Assembly (NCBI RefSeq): GCF_003627795.1
Contig: NZ_CP032684.1
Location: 2,705,001 to 2,769,000, forward strand
Length of the DNA stretch: 64,000 nt
DNA from: Rhizobium sp. CCGE531
GTDB taxonomy: Bacteria > Pseudomonadota > Alphaproteobacteria > Rhizobiales > Rhizobiaceae
Direction of reading: 5' to 3'
Positions 1 to 9,159 of this stretch are shown piece by piece (position 1 is the stretch's first letter; every line of letters starts with the position of its first letter). The position numbers were made by a program, and so were the translations under genes. The notes below the pieces were generated by a model. It did not search any database and was not told the DNA's origin. It saw nothing but the letters and a program-made list of their open reading frames with translations.

Positions 1-136
1 GGGACACAATCAAGGGCTGCGGGTACCGGTATGCCTTCACCGCACCTTGTTGTCCGCTGCCGTTACGAAAATACTTGCGCCCTTCCCGCCCGGCATGCGA
101 TTGCGCACGAACGGAATGAGGAGGCCTGTGACGAAT

Positions 137-601
137 ATGACGAAACTCGTCTATGAAGACTTTCAGCCGGGACGGGAATTTCCGCTCGGCCCCAAACATG
201 TGACGGCGCCGGAGATTATTGAATTCGCTAGGGAATTCGACCCGCAGCCGATGCATCTGGATGAGGAAGCGGGCCGCTCCAGTATTCTCGGCGGCCTCGC
301 CGCTTCCGGCTGGCACACCTCTTCGATGTTCATGCGCATGATGTGCGATTCCTATCTCCTCGCCACCGATGCGCAGGGTGCGCCTGGCATCGATTTCATG
401 GAGTGGAAGAAACCGGTTCTAGCCGGAGATACCCTGTCCGGCCGGTCCATCGTCGTCGAGGCGCGCCCCATGCGCTCCCGCCCCGGCATCGGCATCGTCA
501 AGTTCCGCCACGAGGTCGAGAACCAGCGCGGCGAGCTCGTCTGCCTCGGGGAGAACGCAACGATGATCCGCATGCGTGCCGGCGCGGAGGTATTGGCATG
601 A
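137..601 (+). CDS. MaoC-like hotdog-fold dehydratase (first of pair)
   Basis: This 154-residue protein looks like a MaoC/(R)-specific enoyl-CoA hydratase-type hotdog protein. The hydratase-2 signature is visible as FDPQPMHLD followed by a Gly-rich GGLAASGWH segment, which in the family holds the catalytic Asp/His and the helix contacting the acyl-CoA. The open frame extends upstream, but the ATG at 137 has an AGGAGG-like site about 13 bases before it and gives the usual single-domain length. Its stop overlaps the start of a second MaoC-like gene (ATGA), so the two are probably co-translated and may form a heterodimer. The substrate cannot be told; fatty-acid or PHA-type enoyl-CoA hydration is an inference from the family. 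Confidence 0.85.
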   Translation: MTKLVYEDFQPGREFPLGPKHVTAPEIIEFAREFDPQPMHLDEEAGRSSILGGLAASGWHTSSMFMRMMCDSYLLATDAQGAPGIDFMEWKKPVLAGDTLSGRSIVVEARPMRSRPGIGIVKFRHEVENQRGELVCLGENATMIRMRAGAEVLA

Positions 602-1065
602 AGATGAGCGAGCTCTACGCCATCGGCGAACGTGTCGAGATCGGCAGCCATACCTTCACGCCGGAAGGCATCGTCCACTTCGCATCGCGCTATGATCCGC
701 AGATCTTCCATATGGATGCGGAAGCGGCCAAGCAATCCTTGTTCGGCGGGCTCTGCGCCTCCGGTTGGCATAGTTGCTCCGTGTGGATGCGCACTTTCGT
801 CGATTACTGGAAGTCCGAAACCGCGCGGCTGATCGCCGAAGGCAAGGCACCGCCCAATCTCGGCCCCTCGCCCGGCTTCAAGAACCTACAATGGCTGCGG
901 CCTGTCTTTGCCGGCGACACGATCACCTATGGTGTCGCGATCCTCGGCAGCCGGCCTTTAGCCTCGCGCCCCGGTTGGGCGCTCTACACACTTGCCTGTG
1001 ACGGCGTAAACCAGCATGGCGCCCCGGCCCTGCGCTTCGAAAGCACCGTGCTGGCCTTCGAATAG
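598..1065 (+). CDS. MaoC-like hotdog-fold dehydratase (second of pair)
   Basis: This 155-residue MaoC-like protein is a paralogue of the upstream one: YDPQIFHMD aligns with FDPQPMHLD, and GGLCASGWHS aligns with GGLAASGWHT. The start codon lies inside the stop of the upstream gene (ATG at 598-600, TGA at 599-601), which fixes the start and indicates translational coupling. Two adjacent small MaoC proteins are common in alphaproteobacteria and may assemble into a two-subunit enoyl-CoA hydratase. A palindromic repeat of about 100 bases begins seven bases after the stop and separates it from the convergent apt gene. The exact substrate is unknown. Confidence 0.85.
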   Translation: MKMSELYAIGERVEIGSHTFTPEGIVHFASRYDPQIFHMDAEAAKQSLFGGLCASGWHSCSVWMRTFVDYWKSETARLIAEGKAPPNLGPSPGFKNLQWLRPVFAGDTITYGVAILGSRPLASRPGWALYTLACDGVNQHGAPALRFESTVLAFE

Positions 1066-1071
1066 CGACTG

Positions 1072-1172
1072 GAGCAATTCCAGGAAAAGTGCGCAGCGGT
1101 TTTCCATCCGGAATGCGCAAAAACAAGAAGATGGAGCGTTTTCGCGATTCGAAGAAAAGCGGAAATGCTCTA
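1072..1172. repeat. Intergenic palindromic repeat family A, copy 1
   Basis: This imperfect palindrome of about 100 bases has ends that are inverted (GAGCAATTCC and GGAAATGCTC) and an inner hairpin GGAAAA...TTTTCC. Closely similar copies lie at 15486, 25614 and 60618. It sits between the convergent maoC and apt genes. It resembles mosaic intergenic repeats known from Rhizobium genomes; that comparison is from memory. Confidence 0.85.
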
Positions 1173-1214
1173 GCGGGGTCGTCCATGACTGCCCCGCCAG
1201 CCTTCCGAACACAC

Positions 1215-1757
1215 TCAGTGTCCGGCGAATTCCACCAGCGTATGAACCGGCACGTCAAGCTCTTCGAGCTTCTTGCGGCCGCCGAGATCAGGCAAATCGA
1301 TCACGAAGCAGGCAGCGACGACTTCGGCGCCGATCTGGCGCAGAAGCTTGGTCGCGCCGACTGCGGTGCCGCCCGTAGCGATGAGATCGTCGACGAGAAT
1401 GACCCTCTCGCCCGGATTGACGGCATCGCGATGCATCTCCATCTCGTCCACGCCATATTCCAGGCTGTAGGCGATGCGGACGATATCGTGCGGCAATTTG
1501 CCCTTCTTGCGGATCGGCACGAAGCCGGACGACAGCTGATGCGCCACCGCGCCGCCGAGAATGAAGCCGCGCGCTTCCATGCCGGCAACCTTGTCGATCT
1601 TGGTGCCGGCATAGGGTTGCACCAGCGCATCCACGGCGCGACGGAATGCCCTGGCATCGCCAAGCATCGTGGTGATGTCGCGAAAGATGATGCCGGGCTT
1701 GGGATAGTCGGGAATGGAGCGGATGCTGGCGGCGAGCTCCGAAGCAGTCGTGTTCAT
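1215..1757 (-). CDS. apt: Adenine phosphoribosyltransferase
   Basis: Apt converts adenine and PRPP to AMP in the cytosolic purine salvage pathway. The PRPP-binding motif is clear ([14 protein letters not shown], about residues 120-133), as is the N-terminal FRDITTML segment typical of Apt. The start at 1757 gives 180 residues, the usual family length; the longer frame adds 13 residues with no family similarity. The gene lies just downstream of the petABC operon on the same strand, but a strong terminator at about 1824-1851 separates them, so it is probably transcribed on its own. No purine-type regulatory site was noticed. Confidence 0.95.
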   Translation of the reverse strand: MNTTASELAASIRSIPDYPKPGIIFRDITTMLGDARAFRRAVDALVQPYAGTKIDKVAGMEARGFILGGAVAHQLSSGFVPIRKKGKLPHDIVRIAYSLEYGVDEMEMHRDAVNPGERVILVDDLIATGGTAVGATKLLRQIGAEVVAACFVIDLPDLGGRKKLEELDVPVHTLVEFAGH

Positions 1758-1823
1758 CAAATATGTACTCTCAGGCTGTGATGGGGCCGGCGGCACCCTA
1801 TCAAGAGCGGAGCGCTATACCAA

Positions 1824-1851
1824 CAAAAAAGGCGGCCTCGAAAGGCCGCCT
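1824..1851 (-). terminator. Rho-independent terminator of the petABC operon
   Basis: A perfect nine-base stem (AGGCGGCCT / AGGCCGCCT) with a four-base loop lies 23 bases past the petC stop. On the minus strand it is followed by six T residues. A weaker T-rich run lies on the other side. Confidence 0.9.
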
Positions 1852-1873
1852 CTTTCTCGAAATATCGCGATCC

Positions 1874-2740
1874 TCAGTGAGCGCCGGCCTTGGCATAGAC
1901 GGAGCGCTTGGTGAGATAGATCAATACCGAGAAGATCAGCAGGAACACCATGACCATGAAGCCGAGATGCTTGCGATCCTCCAGATGCGGTTCGGATGTC
2001 CACATCAGGAACGCAGACACATCGCGCGCATACTGGTCGACCGTCTGCGGCGCGCCATCATCATAGGTCACCTGTCCGTCCGAAAGCGGCTTCGGCATCG
2101 CAAAGGTCGCAGCCGCATCGAAATACGGATTGTAATGCGAGTTCTGCGGCACCTTAAAACCGGCCGGCGGCTCTTCATAGCCAGTCAGCAGCGAGTAGAT
2201 ATAGTCCGGGCCGCCTTCCTGATACTGCGTGAAGATATCGAAGATGAACTGCGGGAAGCCGCGTTCGACTTCACGCGCCTTGGCAAGGAGCGACATGTCA
2301 GGCGGCACCGCCCCGTTGTTGGAGGCTGCGGCAGCCTCGTCGTTCGGGAACGGCGAATTGAAATGGTCCGACGGAAGCGCCTTGCGGGTGAACATCTCGC
2401 CCTGAGGGTTCGGTCCGTCCTGCACTTCATAATTGGCGGCAAAGGCTTTCACCTGGGCTTCCGAATAGCCGAGATCTTCCAGCGTGCGGTAGGCCACCAG
2501 CTTCATCGAATGGCAGGCGGAACAGACCTCCGTATAGACCTTCAGACCGCGCTGCAGCTGGGCCTTGTCGTAGGAGCCGAACGGGCCGGCGAAGGTCCAA
2601 TGCTGCTCGCGCGGCTCCTTCAGCGGATAATGCGGCGTTTCGTTCTCTGCGGCGGGTTTCGTCTCCGCCGCCACGGCGGCTACCGTCAAGGAGCCGCCGA
2701 TCAGGGCGAGCGAGAGAAGGCCGGCAACAATCTTTTTCAT
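1874..2740 (-). CDS. petC: Cytochrome c1 of the cytochrome bc1 complex
   Basis: PetC is the c-type heme subunit of ubiquinol-cytochrome c reductase; it passes electrons from the Rieske centre to soluble cytochrome c in the periplasm. The 288-residue protein has an N-terminal signal peptide (about residues 1-25), the heme-binding CSACH motif at 73-77, a downstream Met ligand in the segment FAMPKPLSD, and a C-terminal membrane anchor near residues 253-272. It is the last gene of the petA-petB-petC operon, 21 bases after petB. Unlike Bradyrhizobium, where cytochromes b and c1 are made as one fused precursor, they are separate genes here. Confidence 0.97.
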   Translation of the reverse strand: MKKIVAGLLSLALIGGSLTVAAVAAETKPAAENETPHYPLKEPREQHWTFAGPFGSYDKAQLQRGLKVYTEVCSACHSMKLVAYRTLEDLGYSEAQVKAFAANYEVQDGPNPQGEMFTRKALPSDHFNSPFPNDEAAAASNNGAVPPDMSLLAKAREVERGFPQFIFDIFTQYQEGGPDYIYSLLTGYEEPPAGFKVPQNSHYNPYFDAAATFAMPKPLSDGQVTYDDGAPQTVDQYARDVSAFLMWTSEPHLEDRKHLGFMVMVFLLIFSVLIYLTKRSVYAKAGAH

Positions 2741-2761
2741 CGTTTTCTTCCTTCCAACCGC

Positions 2762-4042
2762 TCAGGCGCTTATCGCGACGGCGTCTTTTTTATTGCCGCC
2801 CTGCTTTTCAAGAACCGCCTCCGTAATCGAATTCGGAATGCGCCTCGGTGTCTCGACTATGCCAAGCACCGGCATGATGACGAGGAAGAACAGGAAGTAG
2901 AACAGTGTCGCGAACTGCGCGGCCGTGGTGTAGATGCCCTCCGCCGGCTGCGAACCGAGCCAGCCGAGCAGGACGGCGTCGGCGACGAACAGCCAGAAGA
3001 ACAGCTTGTACCACGGGCGATAGACGGCCGAACGAACCTTGGACGTATCGAGCCACGGCAGGAAGAACAGCACGATGATCGCGCCGAACATCGTCAAGAC
3101 ACCGCCAAGCTTGGAATCGATCGGCCCGATGTTGAAGGTAATCGAGCGCAGCATCGCGTAGAACGGCAGGAAGTACCATTCCGGAACGATGTGGGCTGGC
3201 GTCTTCAGCGGATTGGCCGCGATGTAGTTGTCGGCATGGCCGAGGAAGTTCGGCAGGTAGAAGACGAAATAGGCGAACACCAGCAGGAAGATGGAAATGC
3301 CGAGCGCATCCTTCAGCGTCGCATAGGGCGTGAAGGCCACGGTATCCGTCTTCAGCTTGACTTCGACGCCGGTGGGGTTCGTCTGGCCGGTCACATGCAG
3401 CGCCCAGATGTGCAGGATGACAACACCCGCAATCATGAACGGCAGCAGATAATGCAGCGAGAAGAAGCGGTTGAGCGTCGGATCGTCGACGGCAAAGCCG
3501 CCGAGCAGGAAGGTCTGGATCCAGTCGCCGACCAATGGGAAGGCCGAGAAGAAGCCGGTGATAACAGTGGCGCCCCAGAAGGACATCTGGCCCCAAGGCA
3601 GAACATAGCCCATGAAGGCGGTTGCCATCATCAAGAGGTAGATGATCACGCCGAGAATCCAGAGGATTTCACGCGGCGCCTTGTAGGAGCCGTAGTAGAG
3701 ACCGCGGGCGATGTGGAGATAGACCGCCACGAAGAAGAAGGACGCGCCGTTGGCGTGCATGTAGCGCAGCAGCCAGCCATGATTGACGTCGCGAACGATC
3801 TTTTCGACCGAGTTGAAGGCGATCGTCGTATCCGCTGCATAGTGCATGGCAAGAACGACGCCGGTCAGGATTTGCAGAACCAGCATGACGGCCAGCATGG
3901 CGCCGAACGTATAGGCATAGTTCAGATTGCGCGGAACCGGATAGGCGATGAAACTATCATAGACCATACGCGGCAGCGGAAGCCGCGCGTCGACCCATTT
4001 TTCGAGCCCTGTGGATGGCTCGTAAGACGAATGACCACTCAT
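2762..4042 (-). CDS. petB: Cytochrome b of the cytochrome bc1 complex
   Basis: PetB is the membrane core of complex III and carries the two b hemes and both quinone sites. The 426-residue protein shows the four heme-ligand histidines at 96, 110, 197 and 211, the Qo-site PEWY motif in the C-terminal half, and about eight hydrophobic helices. The length matches bacterial PetB. It lies 14 bases downstream of petA and 21 bases upstream of petC, as expected for the standard operon order. No insertion or missing key residue is seen. Confidence 0.97.
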   Translation of the reverse strand: MSGHSSYEPSTGLEKWVDARLPLPRMVYDSFIAYPVPRNLNYAYTFGAMLAVMLVLQILTGVVLAMHYAADTTIAFNSVEKIVRDVNHGWLLRYMHANGASFFFVAVYLHIARGLYYGSYKAPREILWILGVIIYLLMMATAFMGYVLPWGQMSFWGATVITGFFSAFPLVGDWIQTFLLGGFAVDDPTLNRFFSLHYLLPFMIAGVVILHIWALHVTGQTNPTGVEVKLKTDTVAFTPYATLKDALGISIFLLVFAYFVFYLPNFLGHADNYIAANPLKTPAHIVPEWYFLPFYAMLRSITFNIGPIDSKLGGVLTMFGAIIVLFFLPWLDTSKVRSAVYRPWYKLFFWLFVADAVLLGWLGSQPAEGIYTTAAQFATLFYFLFFLVIMPVLGIVETPRRIPNSITEAVLEKQGGNKKDAVAISA

Positions 4043-4056
4043 GATTCAGCTCCCCC

Positions 4057-4635
4057 TCAACCGACCTTGATCTTCTTTTCCGACGTGAACGCATATTGCG
4101 GTATGAAGAGGTTCTGCGGCGCGGGCCCATGGCGGATGCGACCGGCGGTATCGTAAACCGAACCGTGGCAGGGACAGAACCACCCGCCATATTCCCCTGC
4201 CTGACCGAGCGGAATGCAACCGAGATGGGTGCAGACGCCGATCATCACGAGCCAGTTCTCCTTGCCGTCGCCGGCCGAACGGGCAAGATCGGTCGCCTGA
4301 GCGTCAGCCGGAAGATTGGCATTGCGAGCGACCGGATCTTTCAGGTCCGCGAGCTGCGCGCCCTTGCCGTCGTCGATTTCCTTTTGCGTGCGGTTACGGA
4401 TGAAGACAGGCTTGCCACGCCATTTCACCGTCAGAGACATGCCAGGCTCCAGGCTCGACACGTCGACTTCGATGGATGCAAGAGCGAGTGTCGATGCGTC
4501 CGGCCGCATCTGGTCGATAAACGGCCATGCGACGGCAACTGCACCCACCGCACTGGCCATACCCGTCGTCAAATAAAGAAAATCGCGACGAGTCGGCTCG
4601 CCGATGGACTCAACTGTCGTACTCTGCTCGCTCAA
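4057..4635 (-). CDS. petA: Rieske iron-sulfur subunit of the cytochrome bc1 complex
   Basis: PetA is the Rieske [2Fe-2S] subunit that takes electrons from ubiquinol at the Qo site. The cluster-binding motifs CTHLGC (residues 135-140) and CPCHGS (154-159) are intact. The N-terminus has the twin-arginine stretch [11 protein letters not shown] before a single membrane anchor, the usual Tat-type anchor of Rieske proteins. I chose the TTG at 4635: it gives 192 residues, starts at the family N-terminus (SEQST...), and has a GAGGAT site upstream. An upstream GTG at 4680 would add 15 unlikely residues. It is the first gene of the petABC operon. Confidence 0.93.
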   Translation of the reverse strand: MSEQSTTVESIGEPTRRDFLYLTTGMASAVGAVAVAWPFIDQMRPDASTLALASIEVDVSSLEPGMSLTVKWRGKPVFIRNRTQKEIDDGKGAQLADLKDPVARNANLPADAQATDLARSAGDGKENWLVMIGVCTHLGCIPLGQAGEYGGWFCPCHGSVYDTAGRIRHGPAPQNLFIPQYAFTSEKKIKVG

Positions 4636-5103
4636 GGCTGCACATCCTCTTCCGCAAAACCACGGCAGAAACCGCGGCACCCCCTCACTAACGGTGAATC
4701 ATCGCGACCATAATTCCGCCATAGATTCCTCCGTAACCCGCTGCGTTCTAAGCTTGATCGCAAATTATGTCCAGTCTTGGCAAGGGGAGAGGGCACAATG
4801 TCGCGGCAAAAACGCGCTATTGCGTCGCAGGCCCGAAGCTTAAGCTCCCTTGTTGCGACAGCTCGAGGTTAAGCGCATGAAAAAACAGTGGAATCACATA
4901 GTATTTTTTCGTGCCGCACGGCAAAATAAGCAGTAATTTCAATGCTGCATTGCAAAATTGCCACGGTCGTCGCATCTTTGGTCCATCGTCGGCATGAGCC
5001 TTTACCTCTTAAAACCAAATGGATTTGTCTTGCGATTTGTGGACGATTGTCACCGTTGCCTTGTGCCGTCAAAACATCGGAACATGAAGCACGAGAACTT
5101 GCC
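4636..5103. other. Intergenic region between petA and the EEP-fold gene
   Basis: These 468 bases must carry the divergent promoters of petABC and of the 5104 gene. No recognisable regulatory box was found. One 24-codon ORF on the plus strand (4798-4872, AAGGGGAGAGGG-type ribosome site) is possible but unsupported. The stretch is more AT-rich than the flanking genes. Confidence 0.5.
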
Positions 5104-6075
5104 ATGAGACACACGATTTATTGCGTTCTATGCGTTCTCTCCACGCTGGCGCTGGGGATTCTTGCGGCACGCTATGTCGCCGATTCCTGGTTATTGGGCT
5201 TCTTCGAAAGCCTGCAGGCCCACGTAAGTCTCTTTGCGATCCTGCTTGCCTTGATCGCATTCGTCTTCAAGCGTCACTGGTACGCGCTACTCCTGACCGC
5301 GGCGGGAAGCGTGCTGCTGGTCCATTCGGTCCTCATGCTGCAGGAATACGCAGCGTCTTCGCTTGTCGCTTCGGCGGAGGCGGGCGGCGGACATTTCGGG
5401 CTCCTGTCCTTCAACATCGAGGACAGCAATTTCGAAAACGGCGCCCGTATCGCCGATCTCATCGTCACCTCGAAAGCCGACGTCGTCGAAATTTTCGAAG
5501 CGGGACCAATCCTTTCCGAGATGGATCGCATCGCCAAGATCTATCCTTACCGCATCGGTTGCGGCGTGATGACTCCCGATTGCGACTCCCTGCTGCTATC
5601 GAAAAGGCCGTTCCAGACCCAGCTCATGCGCAGCCTCGGCAGCCTTTGGGACAATCGCTTCATTCTGGCCACCATCGACATGGATGGCCAGCCGGTCAAT
5701 TTCGCCTCTGCTCATTTGAGCAAGCCCTATTTCGATGCATTCCATCAGATCGAGCTCGGTCTTCTCGCCCCTGCCCTCAACGACGTGAAAGGGCCATTGA
5801 TTCTGGCGGGAGACTTCAACGCCTCTGTCATCACACCCGACATGTGCGATTTTCTGGCCACGACCGGCCTTCGCCATGCCTTCCCCGAGCCTGCGACCTG
5901 GCCGATCGCGGCTGGCGCCTACGGCATCAGCATCGATCACGTCTTTGCCCGCGCGCCGCTCCGGTTGGTATCCGTCAGGCAGATCCGAGATGCGATGGGC
6001 TCGAACCATTTCGGCTTGATGACGGAGTTCAGTGTCCCTCGCCCCGGTGGTTCAAACGACGCCGCAGTCAATTAG
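5104..6075 (+). CDS. Membrane-anchored endonuclease/exonuclease/phosphatase-family protein
   Basis: This 323-residue protein belongs to the EEP fold (exonuclease III/DNase I/phosphatase superfamily). Residues about 1-85 form three hydrophobic segments; the catalytic domain follows with SFNIEDSN near residue 100, the GDFNAS motif near 238, and the late SIDHVF and SNHFG motifs. Family members with this layout act outside the cytoplasmic membrane on lipid, sugar-phosphate or nucleic acid substrates, which cannot be decided here. The ATG at 5104 is chosen because the first hydrophobic helix starts at once; the longer frame adds 54 residues without family character. It converges on the ABC exporter gene with 11 bases between stops. 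Confidence 0.8.
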   Translation: MRHTIYCVLCVLSTLALGILAARYVADSWLLGFFESLQAHVSLFAILLALIAFVFKRHWYALLLTAAGSVLLVHSVLMLQEYAASSLVASAEAGGGHFGLLSFNIEDSNFENGARIADLIVTSKADVVEIFEAGPILSEMDRIAKIYPYRIGCGVMTPDCDSLLLSKRPFQTQLMRSLGSLWDNRFILATIDMDGQPVNFASAHLSKPYFDAFHQIELGLLAPALNDVKGPLILAGDFNASVITPDMCDFLATTGLRHAFPEPATWPIAAGAYGISIDHVFARAPLRLVSVRQIRDAMGSNHFGLMTEFSVPRPGGSNDAAVN

Positions 6076-6086
6076 ATCTGATGCGA

Positions 6087-7949
6087 TCAATCGGCATCCG
6101 CCGCGATGAACCCGCCGGACTGGCGGGCCCAGAGCTCCGAATAGAGGCCGCCGTGGGCAATCAGCTGGTCATGCGTGCCCTCCTCGATGATCTTGCCCTT
6201 GTCCACGACGACCAGCCGGTTGAGCTTGGCAATGGTCGACAGCCGGTGGGCGATCGCCAGGACGGTCTTGCCCTTCATCAGCATATCCAGATTGGCTTGA
6301 AGCACGGCCTCGGCCTCTGAATCCAGCGCCGATGTCGCCTCGTCGAGCACCAGGATCGGCGCGTCCTTCAGCATGACGCGTGCAATAGCGATGCGCTGGC
6401 GCTGGCCGCCCGAAAGCTTGACGCCGCGCTCGCCGACATGGGCCGCATAGGCCGTGCGCCCCTTCTGATCCTCCACAGCGGCAATGAAGCGATCCGCCTC
6501 TACCTGTCGCGCCGCCTCCACCATCTGCTCGTCGCTGGCATCGGGGCGGCCGAAGAGGATGTTGTCGCGAATGGAGCGATTGAGCAGTGCCGTATCCTGC
6601 GTCACCATGCCGATCGCGCCGCGCAACGTTTCCTGCCGCACGCCGGCAATATCCTGGCCGTCGATCAGGATACGACCGCCCTCGAGATCATAGAAGCGCA
6701 GCAGCAGATTGACGAGCGTCGTCTTGCCCGCACCCGACCGGCCGACGATGCCGACCTTCTCGCCGGCAGCCAGGTTAAGGGAGAAATTGTCGATGACGCC
6801 GCCGCCCCGCCCATAGTGGAAAGTGATATCGTCGAAGCGGATTTCAGGACCGGTGACGATCAGGTCCTTGGCATCGGGCCGATCGACAAGGCCGATCGGC
6901 TCGGAGATCATCTCGGCCGAATTCTGGATCGTGCCGAGATTGCGCATGATGGCGTTGAATTGTGCCATCATGCGGCCGAAGAGCATGTTCAGCCGCAGCA
7001 CCATGCTGAGCGTGAAGGCGACGCCTCCGGTCGAAATCTCGCCTGCCAGCCAGAGATGGACGGCCAGCGCGCCGATGGTGGTGATCATGACGCCGGAAAG
7101 CAGCGCCAGCGACGAACGCACGCCGGTCAGAAGCCGCGTAAACGGCATGACGGCCGCCTGGAAACGGTCGAAGCCGCTGCGGATATAGTGGTCGTTCTGC
7201 TCTTCGCGGCCGAAGAGCTTCAGCGTCTGAATATTGGCATAGGCATCGACCATGCGCCCGTTCAGCATCGAGGACGCCTCCGCCGCATTGCGCGCATGCC
7301 GGCGAATGCGCGGCACGAAATAGCGGGCAAGCATGGAGAAAACGCCGATCCAGACCGCAATGACAGCTGCGAGCCGCCAATCCAGTCCGCCGACCAGCGC
7401 GATGGTCGAGGCGGCATAGATGATGATGAACCAGACGACCTGCAGCAGCGATACGACGAGATCGCCCGTCGCTTGCCCCGCCGACCAGACCTTGGTGACG
7501 ACGCGGCCGGAAAAATCATTCTGGAAGAACTCGACCGACTGTCTCGCCACATGCCGGTAGGCCTGCCAGCGCACGAGGTTGAGAAAGCCGGGAACAACTA
7601 CCTGCTCCTCGACCAGTGCGCCGAGGCTCACGACCACGAAGCGCACGACGAGCACGACGAAGACCATGGCGAGCAGCGCAGCGCCGTGACCGGCGAGCAA
7701 CCCGCTCCACCCCTCGCCCGGCTTCACCTTGTCGAGAATATCGACCAGATGGCCGACAAACCAGAACAGCGCCGCCTCGAGCATGGCGACGGCCCCGCCA
7801 AGCGCGGCCATCGCCACGAAGGGACCCTTGGCCTGACTGACATAATACCAGATGAAGGCGCCGAGCGGCCGCGGCGGCCGGAGATCGCCGCGGCGGTAAT
7901 AGGGATCAATCCAGGTCTCGAACAGACGGAACACGGTGCGGATGAACAT
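6087..7949 (-). CDS. MsbA-like ABC exporter, fused permease and ATPase (1 of 3)
   Basis: This is a 620-residue half-transporter with an N-terminal six-helix exporter domain (about residues 30-330) and a C-terminal ATPase. Walker A (GRSGAGKTT), the signature LSGGQRQR, Walker B (ILVLDEA), and the switch histidine in AHRLST are all intact, so it should work as a homodimer or as a heterodimer with a paralogue. It resembles the other two exporters at 9160 and 31896. Family members export lipids, glycans or drugs; the substrate is unknown. It stands alone on the minus strand, with LysE divergent upstream. Confidence 0.9.
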   Translation of the reverse strand: MFIRTVFRLFETWIDPYYRRGDLRPPRPLGAFIWYYVSQAKGPFVAMAALGGAVAMLEAALFWFVGHLVDILDKVKPGEGWSGLLAGHGAALLAMVFVVLVVRFVVVSLGALVEEQVVVPGFLNLVRWQAYRHVARQSVEFFQNDFSGRVVTKVWSAGQATGDLVVSLLQVVWFIIIYAASTIALVGGLDWRLAAVIAVWIGVFSMLARYFVPRIRRHARNAAEASSMLNGRMVDAYANIQTLKLFGREEQNDHYIRSGFDRFQAAVMPFTRLLTGVRSSLALLSGVMITTIGALAVHLWLAGEISTGGVAFTLSMVLRLNMLFGRMMAQFNAIMRNLGTIQNSAEMISEPIGLVDRPDAKDLIVTGPEIRFDDITFHYGRGGGVIDNFSLNLAAGEKVGIVGRSGAGKTTLVNLLLRFYDLEGGRILIDGQDIAGVRQETLRGAIGMVTQDTALLNRSIRDNILFGRPDASDEQMVEAARQVEADRFIAAVEDQKGRTAYAAHVGERGVKLSGGQRQRIAIARVMLKDAPILVLDEATSALDSEAEAVLQANLDMLMKGKTVLAIAHRLSTIAKLNRLVVVDKGKIIEEGTHDQLIAHGGLYSELWARQSGGFIAADAD

Positions 7950-8383
7950 GGAAGCGATATAGGGAATTTCCGCAGAGCCGGAAAGTAAAGACAGGTCATC
8001 GCGAAGGTTACATTTTCGTTAGAATGCCCCATCTGTGCGTAATGAAGCGACGCGAGATCGCGACCGACCCGCAATTTCATTCAAGACCGGAGAACACGAC
8101 GCGCCGATATTGCCTGAAGCCATCATCGAGTGAGATTCATGCCCTCTATTTTCCCTCAAGCCGATGCGGTGTATCCGCGGCATCCGTCGTCAATCCACCC
8201 CTGGCCCGCGACGAACCGGCCAATCGGGTGTTCCGCCGCTCGAAGCAGTGCGATTGCGGCTTTCATCGTTGGGAAAGCTTCGCCTGCGGCCCACCCGGAC
8301 GCCTTGCGCGGATCGGCAGCCGAAATAAGCACGTCGGCTCAAGCCTTGTCGCCAACATGCTGCTCGTCCATGGGGGCAATCGC
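7950..8383. other. Divergent intergenic region without a supported gene
   Basis: About 430 bases separate the exporter and LysE starts. Short open frames exist, including one of 85 codons at 8130-8387, but none has a good ribosome site or a recognisable product. On the minus strand a CTATAT box lies just upstream of the exporter ATG. Confidence 0.4.
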
Positions 8384-8995
8384 ATGAGCATGGAGTTTCT
8401 GATAACGACCCTTATCATCGTGGCGTCTCCCGGCACCGGAGCAATCTACACGCTCGCTGCCGGATTATCGGGCGGCGCGAGGGCGAGTATGGTCGCGGCG
8501 TTCGGGTGCACACTTGGCATCATCCCGCATTTGCTTGCCGCGATAAGTGGCCTTGCAGCACTCCTGCACACCAGCGCCGTGGCGTTTCAAGCGCTGAAAT
8601 GGCTCGGCGTCGCCTATCTGCTTTACATGGCCTGGTCGATGTTTTTAGAGCGGGGTGTTTTGCGCGTCGACGGTGCGCCGACCGACAAAAGCACGCGGCA
8701 AGTGATTGGCTCGGCAATCCTGATTAATTTGCTCAATCCGAAATTATCGATCTTTTTCTTCGCCTTCCTGCCTCAATTCGTGATGCCGGACCAGACAAGT
8801 CCGATTACGCTGATGCTGAAGCTTTGCCTGGTATTCATGGCACTCACCTTCATCATTTTCGCGGGATATGGTGTGTTCGCGGCCTATTTGCGCCGCCATA
8901 TCGTCTCAAATCCGACTGTTCAGTCGTGGATGCGTCGAAGCTTCGCGACCGCATTCGGATTGCTCGCAGTACAACTTGCCCTTGCGAGCCGTTAG
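8384..8995 (+). CDS. LysE/RhtB-family amino acid exporter
   Basis: This 203-residue integral membrane protein has the LysE/RhtB pattern: an N-terminal helix followed by SPGTGAIYTLAAGLSGG, then about five more hydrophobic helices. The family exports amino acids or homoserine lactone-like metabolites. The ATG at 8384 starts exactly at the family N-terminus (MSMEFLITT); the longer frame adds 120 residues of no family character. It stands alone between two ABC exporters transcribed in the opposite direction. The usual divergent Lrp or LysR regulator is not present here. Confidence 0.85.
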   Translation: MSMEFLITTLIIVASPGTGAIYTLAAGLSGGARASMVAAFGCTLGIIPHLLAAISGLAALLHTSAVAFQALKWLGVAYLLYMAWSMFLERGVLRVDGAPTDKSTRQVIGSAILINLLNPKLSIFFFAFLPQFVMPDQTSPITLMLKLCLVFMALTFIIFAGYGVFAAYLRRHIVSNPTVQSWMRRSFATAFGLLAVQLALASR

Positions 8996-9122
8996 CGCGC
9001 ATTGCCGTCTTCCACGTCGTTGTTGCGTTTTGATTTTGGGGAGATAGCCGCCTTGGCCTCTTCCTGATCGGCTCGGCCCTTGTGCTGCGAAGACAGTATG
9101 GCCGAAAGGGACCTGGAAACAA

Positions 9123-9150
9123 CAACTGGGGCGCCTCAGCGCCCCAGTTG
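9123..9150 (-). terminator. Hairpin terminator after the second ABC exporter
   Basis: A perfect 12-base stem (CAACTGGGGCGC / GCGCCCCAGTTG) with loop CTCA lies ten bases past the exporter stop and is followed on the minus strand by a T-rich run. It also sits 3' of lysE and may stop transcription from both sides. Confidence 0.7.
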
Positions 9151-9159
9151 CCCTGTCCA

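Noticed and set aside
1763..4156. A plus-strand open frame of 797 codons across petC and petB
   Set aside because: It is antisense to clear cytochrome bc1 genes, has no ribosome site or recognisable domain, and is Arg/His-rich as expected from reading high-GC third positions backwards.
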